A stretch of 64,000 bases of DNA from Zea mays (GCF_902167145.1 NC_050104.1:13848001-13912000), one strand, 5' to 3'. Shown: positions 10,163 to 20,873, numbered from the stretch's first letter. The notes: a model not told the origin generated them from the letters alone. A program made the numbers and translations.

Positions 10163-11543
10163 AATTTCATAATCAAGGCCTTCATTGTCATCTGGAGAGT
10201 AATCTTTAGAGCTTATGTCAGCAAACTTTATTGCCCCATAGGATTTGTTTCTTTCCCTCAGCATGTTTACCTGCACAGACATGAAATTACATGGAAGTTT
10301 AGCTGCAATGGTATCAGTATGATGGTCACCTTTTATTTCAGCCATAAACAACATAAGTTAAGAAAATCCATCCATGCTTGAATAAGTAAAAATAAGTCAA
10401 ATTGCATGTGCCTTTCATGAGATAGTGATGCACATTAAGCTCTAACATGACTAGCACTAGTGATAGGGTCCTAAAATATACAGGAAAGGTTCATGGTGAA
10501 GAACTCCATGGTCGGCACCGAGTGCCACTGAAAATATGGGTTTTCTATATCACAACTGAAGTTCTTTGATATAAAAGGTAAAGTATAGAGCTGGTGAAGA
10601 TTTCATGGGAAAAGTTAATCAGGAAGTATCTGCTCAGGTATACAAACTAAAAGCTAAAGCATCTTTTAGAACATAAATATCACATGAGTTCAACAAGAAT
10701 TTATCTACGACATGTGATGATTAATAATCCATGCAATAATTTGTACTTTCCATTTGTCTCAGGCTCATGGTTGTCTACTCTCAATAGTTGATTAGGCATC
10801 AAGATCAGCGCTGGAAATGGAACTCAAAGAACTAATAAAAGTGGAATCAACATACCATTACTTAAAATATTCAAGGTAACTGAATGGTGCCTCTAGGATA
10901 CCAAATAGATGCAAAAGATCTAGTTTCCACAACCGGGTGAGAAGAAAACTAGTGAATGCAGTATGAATTACCCATACTGTCTGCTATACAATCAGCAATG
11001 CCATCATTGAGTGACATGTGCCCATTAATTCAACATGCTTACTAATCATTGCCTTATTGGAAAATAAGGCTATCTTCTTCCAGAAGCTGCATCATAGAGT
11101 TCTAGCGCAACATACCTCACGCATACAGAGAGCGCAATCACCGTCATAGAGCATCTTGATCCTCCAAGTTTCAGATTTGCTATCGTCCTTCAAGTCCAAT
11201 GTAGGGGATACTTTAATGTCGGAATGAACTTGGCACCTGAAAGCTGATGTACAATTCGTGCTTCATAACCTGATTATGCTGCATAAAAACATAGTCCTAA
11301 CAAAACATTATGGTACTTTATTAGGAGCCCAAAAATTCTACTTATTAAGTAACCCATGGTCCAGCAATGGAAGTATTTCTTCCAGGAATACTGTAACAAT
11401 CTGTAATTTTCTTCCTTTTGTTCTATAACACAACAAACTAGTTTGAGAGAAAGCAAGGTTTGGTTATTTGAAGCACTAAAGGCCCGTGATGCAAACAACA
11501 CATCCTTTCTGCTTGAGTAGCTTCTGGCGACCAGTCTTGCCAT
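10163..11543 (-). pseudogene. Captured 5' half of a DCC-family (DUF393) thiol-disulfide oxidoreductase gene
   Basis: Three minus-strand exons. Exon 1 starts at the ATG at 11543, right after a TTATTCAG acceptor, and runs to about 11445. It encodes a basic, Arg/Ser-rich N terminus resembling a mitochondrial or plastid targeting peptide (MARLVARSYSSRKD). Exon 2 spans 11236-11116 (acceptor TTTCAG, donor GAG|GTATG). It contains the family hallmark YDGDCALCMRE, with the DxxCxxC pair. Exon 3 spans 10270 to about 10163 (acceptor GTGCAG) and encodes VNMLRERN through DISS..DYSPDDN. Phases agree across the exon 2-3 junction. The C-terminal half is absent. Exon 1 is assigned from position and phase and is less certain than exons 2 and 3. 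Confidence 0.82.
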
Positions 11544-11559
11544 CTGAATAATAATGCTA

Positions 11560-12350
11560 GAAGATATTTGATCGCTTGCAAAAGGATGACATTTTCAAAG
11601 CTTATACGGACACCAGATGGTTATACAATCATTGTCTGGCCTTGGTGTTAGATATCAAACTTATGTAGACACCAGATGGTTATACAAGGATGACAGATCT
11701 ATAATTCGTTTTTTACAAAAAAAATATACCTCAGAAAATAGTTAAGTAATAAAGCGAACCACAAATATTAATGGAGACAATTCACATGACAACAAAACAA
11801 AAAAGAAAAATTAGGTGGCAAAATCAGGTACGGCTAATCACGTATGGAAAAAGCCAAAGGAAACGATGGGCTTATATGGCAGCATATAGAATGAACAAAG
11901 ACACTGCAAAAATAATAGGATACACCATGCAGTACATGAGACCGCCTTTTGGCCCCAACCTAATCTCCTCCATTACTTCATCTTCATCCGACGAATAAGT
12001 AAAGAACTACACATGTCTATAGGATAGCTAAACAACCTTTTGCAAGCGATCTGAAAGGTACATGTGCCGTAACCCACGATTAAATCATGTGTACAACAAG
12101 GGCTTGAGTTGGCAAATTAGTTCATTGCCCTATCCCCTCTAATCCAAAAGGGGAATTGTTTAACCAAACCTAACCCCACCCAACCCCAACCACAACAGAG
12201 AAAAAGGAAATCGCCTCGTAGGGGAAACAAAACCCTACCAGATCAGTATGAAAATTAATATGGCTATCGAAACAAGCAAGAACTAAAACAAGATAGCAAA
12301 TTGAACACCAACAGAGCCTGTCCCCCAACAGATCTTGATTTCGTACCACA
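11560..12350. other. Non-coding CACTA interior, probably intron or upstream DNA of the captured DCC gene
   Basis: AT-rich sequence upstream (on the minus strand) of the captured DCC exon 1. A short direct repeat of 'accagatggttatacaa' occurs at about 11611 and 11670. No convincing coding sequence was found. Confidence 0.4.
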
Positions 12351-12960
12351 CAAACAGGGCAGTCCGTCGATCCTGTACACCTGACGGCATGGTCTCTTGG
12401 CCATGAGCTCCTCGCCGACGCTAAGCGCCCTCGCTGATTCATCCCCCACACAGCAAAGGGACCCCACATAGCTTTTGCATGTCAGGAGGCAACAGAAGTG
12501 GAACAGGGAGGCAGGTGGGGGAACGAGGAGGTGTACCTGTGCGCCATGGAGGGGAGTAGTAGGAGCGCCGGGACGAGGAGGAGAACAAGACGGGTGTGGG
12601 GTAGCAAGGTGAGCGAGCGGCTCGGCTCTCTGGGTGGGCACGTCTCGGGGCGGGGGCGTCCATGGATTGCGGAGGCGAAGGCAAGGGCTGTAGCGACCCT
12701 TCCATCGATGGACATGGACTGCGAGGGCGAGGGCAACGGCGGTAGCGACCCTTCCATCGACGGAGAGCGGAGCAGGGGAGAAGATGGCGGGGGCGGGGGC
12801 GGGATCACGACAGGAGACATGGCCGTGGCGCGGGTGGGAGCTGAGGGTTTAGGGTTTTTAGGGTGCTCTCCACGGACAATAGAGCGCGGGGATGGTGAGA
12901 GAGAGAAGCGTGTGGGCGGGAACGAGACAGGTGAGAGAGATAGAGCCGCGCGTGGGGGTT
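12350..12960. other. GC-rich island inside the CACTA element
   Basis: Strong rise in G+C compared with the rest of the element, next to the right subterminal repeats. On the minus strand it could be a promoter plus 5' leader exon of the captured DCC gene, since the next exon starts with an acceptor directly before its ATG. It could also be part of a fourth captured gene. Long overlapping frames exist on both strands but look like GC-driven open frames, with Pro/Ser-rich or Arg/Gly-rich products. No domain was recognised. Confidence 0.45.
12661..12764 (+). repeat. 52-bp tandem duplication in the GC-rich island
   Basis: Two adjacent 52-bp units begin CATGGA(T/C)TGCG at 12661 and 12713. They differ at a handful of positions and end in GACCCTTCCATCGA. 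Confidence 0.8.
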
Positions 12961-12974
12961 GAATTGAGGTTTTG

Positions 12975-13180
12975 ATGATTAAGTTCGACGCTATCCACAT
13001 GTCCGACGAACTTAACTTAAGAACATGGGTACCCACGTTCCTAACTTGTTAAGTTCGACGGTTTTAACCAGGGCCCACGAACTTAACTTAAGAACGTCGG
13101 TACCCACGTTCTTAACATAACTCATGAACTTAACTCAAGTAAGAACGTCGGTACCCACATTCTTATTTTTATCCACGAAC
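12975..13180. repeat. CACTA right subterminal repeat region
   Basis: Further copies of the CGAACTTAA and AAGAACGT(G/C)GGTACCCACGTTCTTA motifs, partly as inverted pairs, mirror the left subterminal region. Confidence 0.82.
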
Positions 13181-13190
13181 ATTTATCAGT

Positions 13191-13202
13191 TTCTTGTAGT
13201 GG
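13191..13202 (-). repeat. CACTA right terminal inverted repeat
   Basis: TTTCTTGTAGTG, the exact inverse of the left terminus. Confidence 0.92.
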
Positions 13203-14510
13203 AACTAGACACTTGCTTAATTGCTAAGACTAATATGGGCTGGCTTTGGCATCGCCGGCTTGCCCATGTTGGGATGAAGAATCTTCACAAACTTCTAAAG
13301 GGAGAGCACATTTTAGGACTAACAAATGTTCATTTTGAGAAAGACATGATTTGTAGCGCATGTCAAGCAGGGAAGCAAGTTGGAGTTCAGCATCCACACA
13401 AGAACATTAAGACGACCGACAGGCCGGTCGAGCTACTCCACATGGACCTATTCGGCCTGATAGCTTACATAAGCATCGGCGGGAGTAAGTATTGTCTTGT
13501 TATTGTGGATAACTATTCTCGCTTCACTTGGGTATTCTTTCTACAGGAAAAATCTCAAACCCAAGAGACCTTAAAGAGATTCTTAAGATGGGCTCAAAAT
13601 GAGTTCGGATTGAGAATAAAAAAGATAAGAAGCGACAATGGAATGGAGTTCAAGAACTCTCAAATTGAAGGATTTCTTGAGGATGACGGCATCAAGCATG
13701 AGTTATCTTCTCCCTACACACCTCAACAAAATGGTGTAGTGGAGAGGAAGAATAGAACTCTATTAGACATGGGAAGGACCATGCTTGATGAGTACAATAC
13801 ACCAGATTGGTTTTGGGCGGAGGCAATTAACACCGCCTGCTACTCCATCAACCGGTTATATCTTCACCGAATCCTCAAGAAAACATTGTATGAACTCCTC
13901 ACCGGTAAAAAGCCCAATGTTTCTTATTTTAGAGTCTTTGGGAGCAAATGCTTTATTCTTACTAAGAGAGGTATAAATTCTAAATTTGCTCCTAAGGCAG
14001 TAGAAGGCTTTTTACTTGGTTATGACTCAAACACAAGGGCATATAGAGTCTTCAACAAATCCACTGGATTAGTTGAAGTTTCTTGTAACATTGTGTTTGA
14101 TGAAACTAATGGCTCCCAAGTGGAGCAAGTTGATCTTGATGAATTAGATGATGAAGAGGCTCTGTGCGTCGCACTAAGGAACATGTCCATTAGGGATGTG
14201 TGTCCAAAAGAATCCGAAGAGCCTCAAAAAGCACAAGATCAACCATCATCTTCCATGCAAGCATCTCCACCAACTCAAGATGTGGATAAGGCTCAAGAAG
14301 AAGAGGATGAAGATCAAGATGATGAGCCACCTAAAGAGGAGGACATTGATCAAGGGGGAGATCATGATAATGAAGACATGGAAGATGGTCAAGAGATTCA
14401 GGATCAAAGACCACCACACCCAAGAGTCCACCAAGCAATTCAAAGAGATCACCCTGTAAACTCCATACTTGGTGACATCCACAAGGGGGTAACCACTAGA
14501 TCTCGAGTTA
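13203..14510 (+). pseudogene. Integrase of Copia element 2
   Basis: Continues the protease-integrase frame interrupted at 6121. It begins with the pre-integrase zinc-binding domain ([13 protein letters not shown] ... CSACQAGKQ). The rve catalytic core follows, with Asp in HMDLFG, Asp in RSDNG and Glu in GVVERKNR forming the D,D,E triad. Next come the conserved [17 protein letters not shown] segment and an acidic linker (about 14280-14400). The frame is open from the insertion site to 14980, so this part is better preserved than gag. It would insert the cDNA into the nucleus. It is inactive as part of a broken polyprotein. Confidence 0.9.
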
Positions 14511-16080
14511 CTCATTTTTATGAACATTACTCTTTTGTGTCGTCTATTGATCCATACAGGATAGAGGATGCACTAAGAGATCCGGACTGGGTGGTGGCAA
14601 TGCAAGAGGAGCTCAACAACTTCACGAGGAATGAGGTATGGCATTTAGTTCCACGTCCTAACCAAAATGTTGTAGGAACCAAGTGTGTATTCCGCAACAA
14701 ACAAGATGAGCATGGTGTGGTGACAAGGAACAAAACACGACTTGTTGCAAAAGGCTATTCACAAGTCGAAGGTTTGGATTTCGATGAAACCTATGCACCC
14801 GTAGCTAGGCTTGAGTCAATTCGTATATTACTTACCTATGATATTTATCATGGCTTTAAGTTATATCAAATGGACGTGAAGAGTGCCTTCCTAAATGGTC
14901 CTATCAAAGAAGAGGTATATGTTGAGCAACCTCCCGACTTTGAAGATCGTGAGTATCCTAACCATGTCTATAAGCTCTGAAAAGCGCTTTATGGGCTCAA
15001 GCAAGCCCCAAGAGCATGGTATGAATGTCGGTGAGACTTTCTTATCACTAATGGCTTCAAAGTTGGTAAAGCTGATCCTACTCTCTTCACTAAAACAATT
15101 GCAAAAGACTTATTTGTATGCCAAATTTATGTTGATGATATTATATTTGGGTCTACTAACAAGTCAACTTGTGAAGAATTTTGTAGGATTATGGTACAGA
15201 AATTCGAGATGTCTATGATGGGGGAGTTGAAGTATTTCCTTGGATTTCAAACCAAGCAACTCCAAGAGGGCACCTTCATCTGCCAAACTAAGTACATTCA
15301 AGATATACTCAAGAAGTTTGGAATGACGAATGCCAAACCCATCAAGACACCCATGGGAACAAATGGGCATCTCGACCTCGACACGGGAGGTAAATCCGTA
15401 GATCAAAAGGTATACCGGTCAATGATAGGTTCTTTACTCTATTTATGTGCTTCACGACCGGACATTATGCTTTCTCTATGCATGTGTGCAAGGTTCTAGG
15501 CAAATCCTAAGGAAGTTCACCTTAGGGCCATGAAAATAATCATGAGATATTTAGTTTACACTCCTAAGTTTGGGCTATGATACCCTAAGGGATCTACCTT
15601 TGATTTAATTGGGTAGTCTGATGCAGATTATGCTGGATGTAAAATTGACAGGAAGAGCACATCAGGGACTTGTCAATTTCTAGGAAGATCCCTGGTGTCT
15701 TGGGCTTCAAAGAAACAAAACTCAGTAGCTCTTTCCACCGCCGATGTCGAGTATATTGCTGTCGGACATTGTTGTGCACAATTACTCTGGATGAGGCAAA
15801 CCCTTAAGGACTATGGCTACAAGTTGAGCAAAGTCCCTCTCATATGTGATAATGAGAGTGCAACCGCATGGTGGATAATCCCGTTGAACACAGCCGCACT
15901 AAGCACATAGACATCCGGTATCACTTTTTGAGAGATCACCAACAAAAGGGGGATATCAAAATTGATTATGTTAGCACCCACAACCAACTAGCCGATATAT
16001 TTACCAAGCCACTAGATAAAAAGACTTTTAGCAAACTTAGGAATGAGCTAAATATACTTGGTTCTCGGAACTTTGATTGA
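14511..16080 (+). pseudogene. Reverse transcriptase and RNase H of Copia element 2
   Basis: RVT_2-type Copia RT, with [12 protein letters not shown], the [10 protein letters not shown] block and the catalytic YVDD in [10 protein letters not shown] (about 15125-15155). RNase H follows, with SDADYAG and the AEYIA-like block reading STADVEYIAVG. Damage includes TGA at 14978-14980 just before KALYGLKQ, a second TGA near 15031, TAG codons near 15497 and 15614, and a frameshift at about 15868 inside the RNase H tail. The final frame, 15868-16080, ends at TGA with the usual C terminus. Confidence 0.9.
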
Positions 16081-16932
16081 AACATTGCACACATAGCTAA
16101 TTTATATAACTTTGATCATATCACTTTCATTTGGTATAAATGAATGTTTCTTATTCTTCTTGTGCCAAGGCTAAGACCAATGTGCTTTCATGTGTACTTC
16201 TATGTTCAGTCTTAAATTGAAAGGGAAATGAGTATTTGGCAAAGGCAAGCCTTCCACTCCAACTCTGGCAGTATCACTTATCCTTTGCCTTTACTCTAGA
16301 AAATCTCAATTGGTATGACCTTTCACTCATATACTTTAATTACCAAACGGGAGAATTAAAGGGCTCTCAAAGTTCTTCGTTTTTGGTGATTCATGCCAAA
16401 GGGGGATAAAGTATTAAGCCCAAAGCAAAAGGACCGCACCACCCAATTTTTCAAAATCAAAATTTCAATTGGTATTTCATTTAGTTTCAAAAATTTCAAT
16501 TGGTATTTCATTTAGTTTCAAAAAAAATCAATTGGTATAACTTCATCTGGTATTTGCTTCAAAAAACCTCTTGACAGCTAAGGGGAGAATTTCTTTAGGG
16601 GGAGCTTTTAATTAGTCTAAAGGAAAAGCATTTGAAGAGGGGGAGAAATTTCAAATCTTAAAAATGCTTCTTGAAATCATATTCTTGTACCTCTAGCTAT
16701 TTGCAAAATAATTTGAAAGGAATTTTCCAAAAGATTTTCAAAAACAAGCAAGGGGTGTAAATGTGGTCCAAAATGTTAAATAGAAGAGAGCAATCACGTT
16801 TATTCTTAGACTTATGTAGAAAGTCTTTCAATTGGTTTAAATGTAAGTAACATATGCACATCTATCACAATTGCAAAACTAGTTACATTTTTAACTTCAT
16901 ATTTGCTTTGGTTTGTGTTGGCATCAATCACC
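16081..16932 (+). other. 3' non-coding internal region of Copia element 2
   Basis: AT-rich sequence between the pol stop and the polypurine tract, comparable to 1-587. 'TCAATTGGTAT' recurs several times between 16300 and 16540. There is no envelope-like frame. Confidence 0.7.
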
Positions 16933-16945
16933 AAAAAGGGGGAGA
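16933..16945 (+). other. Polypurine tract of Copia element 2
   Basis: AAAAAGGGGGAGA directly before the 3' LTR at 16947. Confidence 0.88.
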
Positions 16946-16946
16946 T

Positions 16947-18202
16947 TGAAAGGGAAATGGGTTTAACCATTTCCTATAATCAATTTTGGTGTTTGATGTC
17001 CATCACAAACCACGTGGCCTAACTAGTTTGCCTAGTCATCATTTATCTCAGGTGCATAAAGGTCAACACAAACCAATAAAAAAGGCTGAGTTGGGGAATC
17101 GACAAAGTATGGAGCAAAGACTGGAATGCTGCTGCCTGTGGTGCACCGGACACTCAAGCCGAGCACCAAGCAAACTGCTCACTCTCGGGTTTTTTCAAGG
17201 GACGCTCCGCTATAATTCATCGGACTGTCCAGTGTGCACCGGACATGTTCGGTAAGCCAACGGAGCAACAGTAACCTGCGCCAACGGTCGACTGTGAAAG
17301 ATGAACAGTGCGCATTAGAAGTCAGAGCAGAGAAGTCAGAATGCACCGGACATGTTCGGTGTGCCACCGAACTGTCCGGTGCAACTACAAGACAAAGAAC
17401 TTCAACGGTCAACCGCTCTAAACCCGAACGGTGTGCTGACGTGGCATGCACCGGACAGTGAACAGTGCCTTGTCCGGTGCACCACCGGACTGTTTGGTGC
17501 GCCATCGACAACAACGACTAGAATAGTGGTTGGGGCTAAAAATACCCCCAACCACCTCCATTCAAGCCATCCAAGTTTTCTGAACTTCACATTCAATACA
17601 AGAGCAATAGCATTCACTCCAAGACACATTCCAAATATCAAATCCTCTCAAAGCCTCAAAATCAACTCAATTGCTTAGTGACTTGAGAGAGGGTGTTTTG
17701 TGTTCTTTTGTTGCTCTTGTTGCTTAGATTGCTTTCTCCCTTCTATTATAATTCTTCTAAAGTGCTTTGTAAAGCTAGCAAAAGACACCTAAGTGTGTGG
17801 TGATCCTTGTGGGGTCGTAGTGACCCAAGTGATTAAGGAGAAGCCTTGACCGGTCTGTCTGACCGATTGAGAGAGGGAAAGGGTTGGAATAGACCCGACC
17901 TTTGTGACCTCCTCAACGGAGACTAGGTTCTTAGAACCGAACCTCGGTAAACAAATCACCATGTTCACTTGCATTAATCTTTACTTGATTTGTTTCCCCT
18001 CATTCCTCTCTCTAAAGTTCCCATGCCCATATTAATTTGAGTTTGCTCGCAAACGTTATCCGCATTGATTGAGAAACTCTAAGCAAGGAGAACTATTTTT
18101 CGCACTCCGATTTAATTCTAACGCTAACCTCGACCTTAGTCCGTGCTTAAAGTTTGTAAATTTCAGGTTTCGCCTATTCACCTCCCCTCTAGGCGACTTT
18201 CA
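16947..18202 (+). repeat. 3' LTR of Copia element 2
   Basis: Starts TGAAAGGGAAATGGG and ends GACTTTCA, followed by the target duplication GTTTG (18203-18207). It is 1,256 bp against 1,204 bp for the 5' LTR. The TATA box is changed to CTAAAAATA at about 17537. Confidence 0.92.
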
Positions 18203-18207
18203 GTTTG

Positions 18208-19977
18208 CATGTCTCAATTTTGTGGTTAGTCTCTAGTTTAGTGTAAGGTTATAAAATATGTATTAAAGGTAAAATAAAAGTGAAACCTAATGAATTTCCA
18301 AGTGCTTAACTTTGTAGATTTAATTTCAATTAGTGTATGGTCCCATCCTGGAATAACTTTACCTAAATAATATTAATTCACTAAAATAGACATAGTTAGG
18401 TAATTAATCTACTAAGATGGGCAATAGTTGGAGAACAACAGACCTCTAGGTATATTAATCTACCATAGAACCTAGAATTCACTTTTGTGTTTGTACTTTT
18501 CCACTGAACATGTGTTTACTTTGTTGCATATGATTGGTGTACTGTTCCTTTGTCATTTCCCAAGTGTGCTGAATGAATGATCGTTTTGCGCAGACAACGA
18601 GTTGTTCGAGGTTTCCGAGTTTGTTGTAGGAGACTTCCCTATGCAGCAACCTGGTGAAGGCAAGTGTCCTCTAACCCATTATATCCTATTTATTTTATAA
18701 TTCACTATCCCCCATACCATGAACAGTCTAAGGATTGACTAGTATTCTGTTTTCCTGTCCTTGTTTACCCTTTGGGAATACTATGTTTAGTATCATGCTA
18801 TTGCTTTACTTTAATCAAGGAACATGATGAGAACATTAATGATACGATGATGATATCTTGATTATGATGATGCACATGTGATATGTTAGGGGCTCGGGCT
18901 GTTTCCCGAGTACCTCACCGTAAGGACATGTTCGCTGGATGACCACCCGGGAAAACAGTACAACCATGAGGGTGGAATGAGACGCCCTTAGCTGATTAAT
19001 TAGAGAAACTTGGGGTGTAGTTGGCTTCGCCGTTGTGCCATCAATGGGGGTCAGGGCATAGTGCTTGCTCTGCTAAGGGTGGGTGCCGAGGTTCATTCAA
19101 TTTGGTTTTGCTAGTCACCCACCTTAGGGAGGAGTACTGTGTTTGTATGACTGGCGAAACCTAACGGGTGACTACACACTAGGGGAATTTTTGTAAGGGC
19201 TACATAGTGTATCCCTGACCATTCACCTCGGTAGTGAAGATTGGGTCTATACAACCTAGGCTAGGAAGGGATCATGACTCGTGGGTAAAGTGTGCAACCT
19301 CCGCATAGTGTTAGAAACTGGTATATCAGTCGTGCTCGTGGTTATGAGCAGCCTTGGGAGCTCCTTTGATTAGAGTTAATCTAGTTAACTTTTATGATGA
19401 TGCTTAATGATGATGACTATCTTTATGGTATTTCCTCTTAGAGGGAGTGCCACTTGGGTAATAACTTGGGATTATTGATAAAACTTGGCTTTCTACTAGT
19501 AATAAATATCTGATCAACTAAAAGCAACTGCTTTAAGCTTAACTCCACATACAACTATTCCACTTTAGCCAAACGGGACATTTGCTGAGTACGTTGATGT
19601 GTACTCACCCTTGCTTTAAAACACCCAAACCCCAGGTTGTCCCCATTGCAACCAATGCTCAAGAGAAGATGAAGGCAACATGGAGGAGTTTCAGGAATTC
19701 GACTAGTTTTAGGATAGTTTAGTGGCAAGCCCCCAGTCGGCTGCCTGTGAAGGCCTTATCGAACTACATTTCATATTCACACTTTGATTATGATTATGAC
19801 TTAAGTTGATGACTCCGTGGATGTCTTGGACATCTTGATGTAATAAAGTACTATTTCCACTATTAATTTGAGCAATGTGTGATGATGCCCAATTATGTAA
19901 TCGATGTGTACATAAATTTTTTATCCTGACACGTACATGGTTCACATTCGGTTTGCCTTCCAAAACCGGGTGTGACA
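18208..19977 (+). repeat. Right part of the old gypsy LTR
   Basis: Continues 1863-2062 across the Copia insertion and ends in AACCGGGTGTGACA. No primer site (TGGTATCAGA) follows, so it is a 3' or solo LTR. A block at 18937-19010 with GACCACCCGGGAAAACAGT and GCTGATTAATTAG also occurs in the LTRs at 22780 and 28213, which belong to another gypsy family. Confidence 0.7.
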
Positions 19978-20816
19978 GATAACAACCTACAACTTATCGA
20001 ACTCTTCGTAGTAGTCTTCATCTAGTTGACATGATTCTAAGCAGGGAATTCAACAATGGTGAGTACACTTATAGTTGGTGCTCAGCAAATGTGTAGGAAA
20101 AAGTGCAGTGTAAGACTTACTAATGAATAGTCTAAGGTTGAGCATTCCACATTTTAAATTACTAAGTATACATTTTGGCCAACCAATTTGATATGTGAAA
20201 TGCTCATCCTTAGACTATTGATTTGTAAGCCTTATACTGCACTTCCTACGCAGTTGCTCAGTACCAAACATGAGTGTACTCATCTTTGCAATTGTTGCTT
20301 AGAATTAGGTCAATCATGATGAGGACATCACTCCTATATATACAATGCATGGACTGGTAACACGATCACATGCACGATGGCTTAAACTCTATGTTCGTTC
20401 CAACTTAGTCAATTGTGTTTTAGAGCTTACTTTGGTGCTATAAATGCTTTGATGATTAGGAACCTTAGAGAGGACCGACAAGGACTTGGGAAGGGCTAAG
20501 GTGTTAAGGACTAGAAGCTAGGACATCCACAACAAGAGGGAGTCCTGTGCAACTCGACTTTGATTCCATCTCGGAGCCTAGGACCAACATGCACTAAAAT
20601 TGATGCCTAGGACGCATACAAACTCAGTTTTGACGTTCTTTATATGGGTGGAAAGCTAAGTAGATAAGGTTGCCACCCTAATTGGTCTCATACCAAAATT
20701 CCTTCAGAATCTATGGGAATCACAGAAACAATTTAGTGTCTAGAATCTTTTCCTGTGTTGCGACAATGTCTTTTAGGATGTTGGCCCGTATATCGTGTTG
20801 GAGCCCATTAGGGTCG
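19978..20816. other. Unassigned sequence with an internal inverted repeat
   Basis: No coding region or known family recognised. It contains the inverted repeat listed separately. The rest, 20316-20816, shows nothing I can name. Confidence 0.5.
20027..20315. repeat. Imperfect inverted repeat (hairpin-forming), arms about 120 bp
   Basis: The left arm, about 20027-20147, matches the inverse of about 20198-20315 at roughly 80% by eye, with a loop of about 50 bp. Anchors include TTCTAAGCA / TGCTTAGAA, GAGTACAC / GTGTACTC, GCTCAGCA / TTGCTCAG, and AGTCTAAGG.TGAGCATT / AATGCTCATCCTTAGACT. The arms contain GAGTAC/ACTCA motifs also seen in the neighbouring gypsy LTR. It could be a foldback or MITE-like element, or an inverted duplication of LTR sequence. 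Confidence 0.7.
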
Positions 20817-20873
20817 TGCCACACCCGGTTTTAGAAGGCAAATCGAATGTGAACCATGTACGTGCCAGGATCA
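20817..20873 (-). repeat. Inverted 57-bp tip of a gypsy LTR
   Basis: The segment from TGCCACACCCGG to CAGGATCAA matches, in inverse, the end of the LTR at 19977 at about 90%. It abuts the Copia fragment at 20874 and is probably a truncated LTR from another insertion. Confidence 0.7.

Larger units (their letters stand above)
6122..13202. mobile_element. Non-autonomous CACTA transposon carrying three host-gene fragments
   Basis: Both ends show the CACTA terminal inverted repeat CACTACAAGAAA (6122-6133; inverse at 13191-13202). They are followed by arrays of subterminal repeats built from AAGAACGTGGGTACC and GTCGAACTTAA in both orientations. Flanking triplets are AAA and GAA, consistent with the 3-bp duplication of CACTA elements with one later change. 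Removing the element restores the Copia reading frame across the site. It lacks a TNP2-like transposase apart from a possible last exon at 6812-6913. The interior carries spliced-gene fragments of SEC31, an ABCB transporter and a DCC-family protein, so it is a gene-capturing CACTA that would need transposase in trans. Confidence 0.92.
2068..18202 (+). mobile_element. Full-length Sirevirus-type Copia element split by a CACTA transposon
   Basis: Both termini are visible. The 5-bp target duplication GTTTG is at 2063-2067 and 18203-18207. LTRs are 2068-3271 and 16947-18202, the tRNA-Met primer site is at 3274 and the polypurine tract at 16933. The order gag, protease, integrase, RT, RNase H is the Copia order. 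Without the 7,081-bp CACTA insertion it is about 9.05 kb, normal for this group. The coding region has several stops and frameshifts, so it is dead for protein. The two LTRs differ in length (1,204 and 1,256 bp) and at many positions, so this is not a very recent insertion. Confidence 0.93.

Noticed and set aside
11771..11998. 75-codon plus-strand frame in the CACTA
   Set aside because: No recognised domain, no splice context, and located in the probable upstream intron of the captured DCC gene.
12482..13036. 184-codon minus-strand frame in the GC-rich part of the CACTA
   Set aside because: Low-complexity Pro/Ser/Arg product, runs into the subterminal repeats, and overlaps open frames on the other strand. 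Kept only as a GC-rich island.
16081..16932. Possible envelope-like gene of Sirevirus elements
   Set aside because: No frame of useful length and no membrane segments. The region is AT-rich non-coding.
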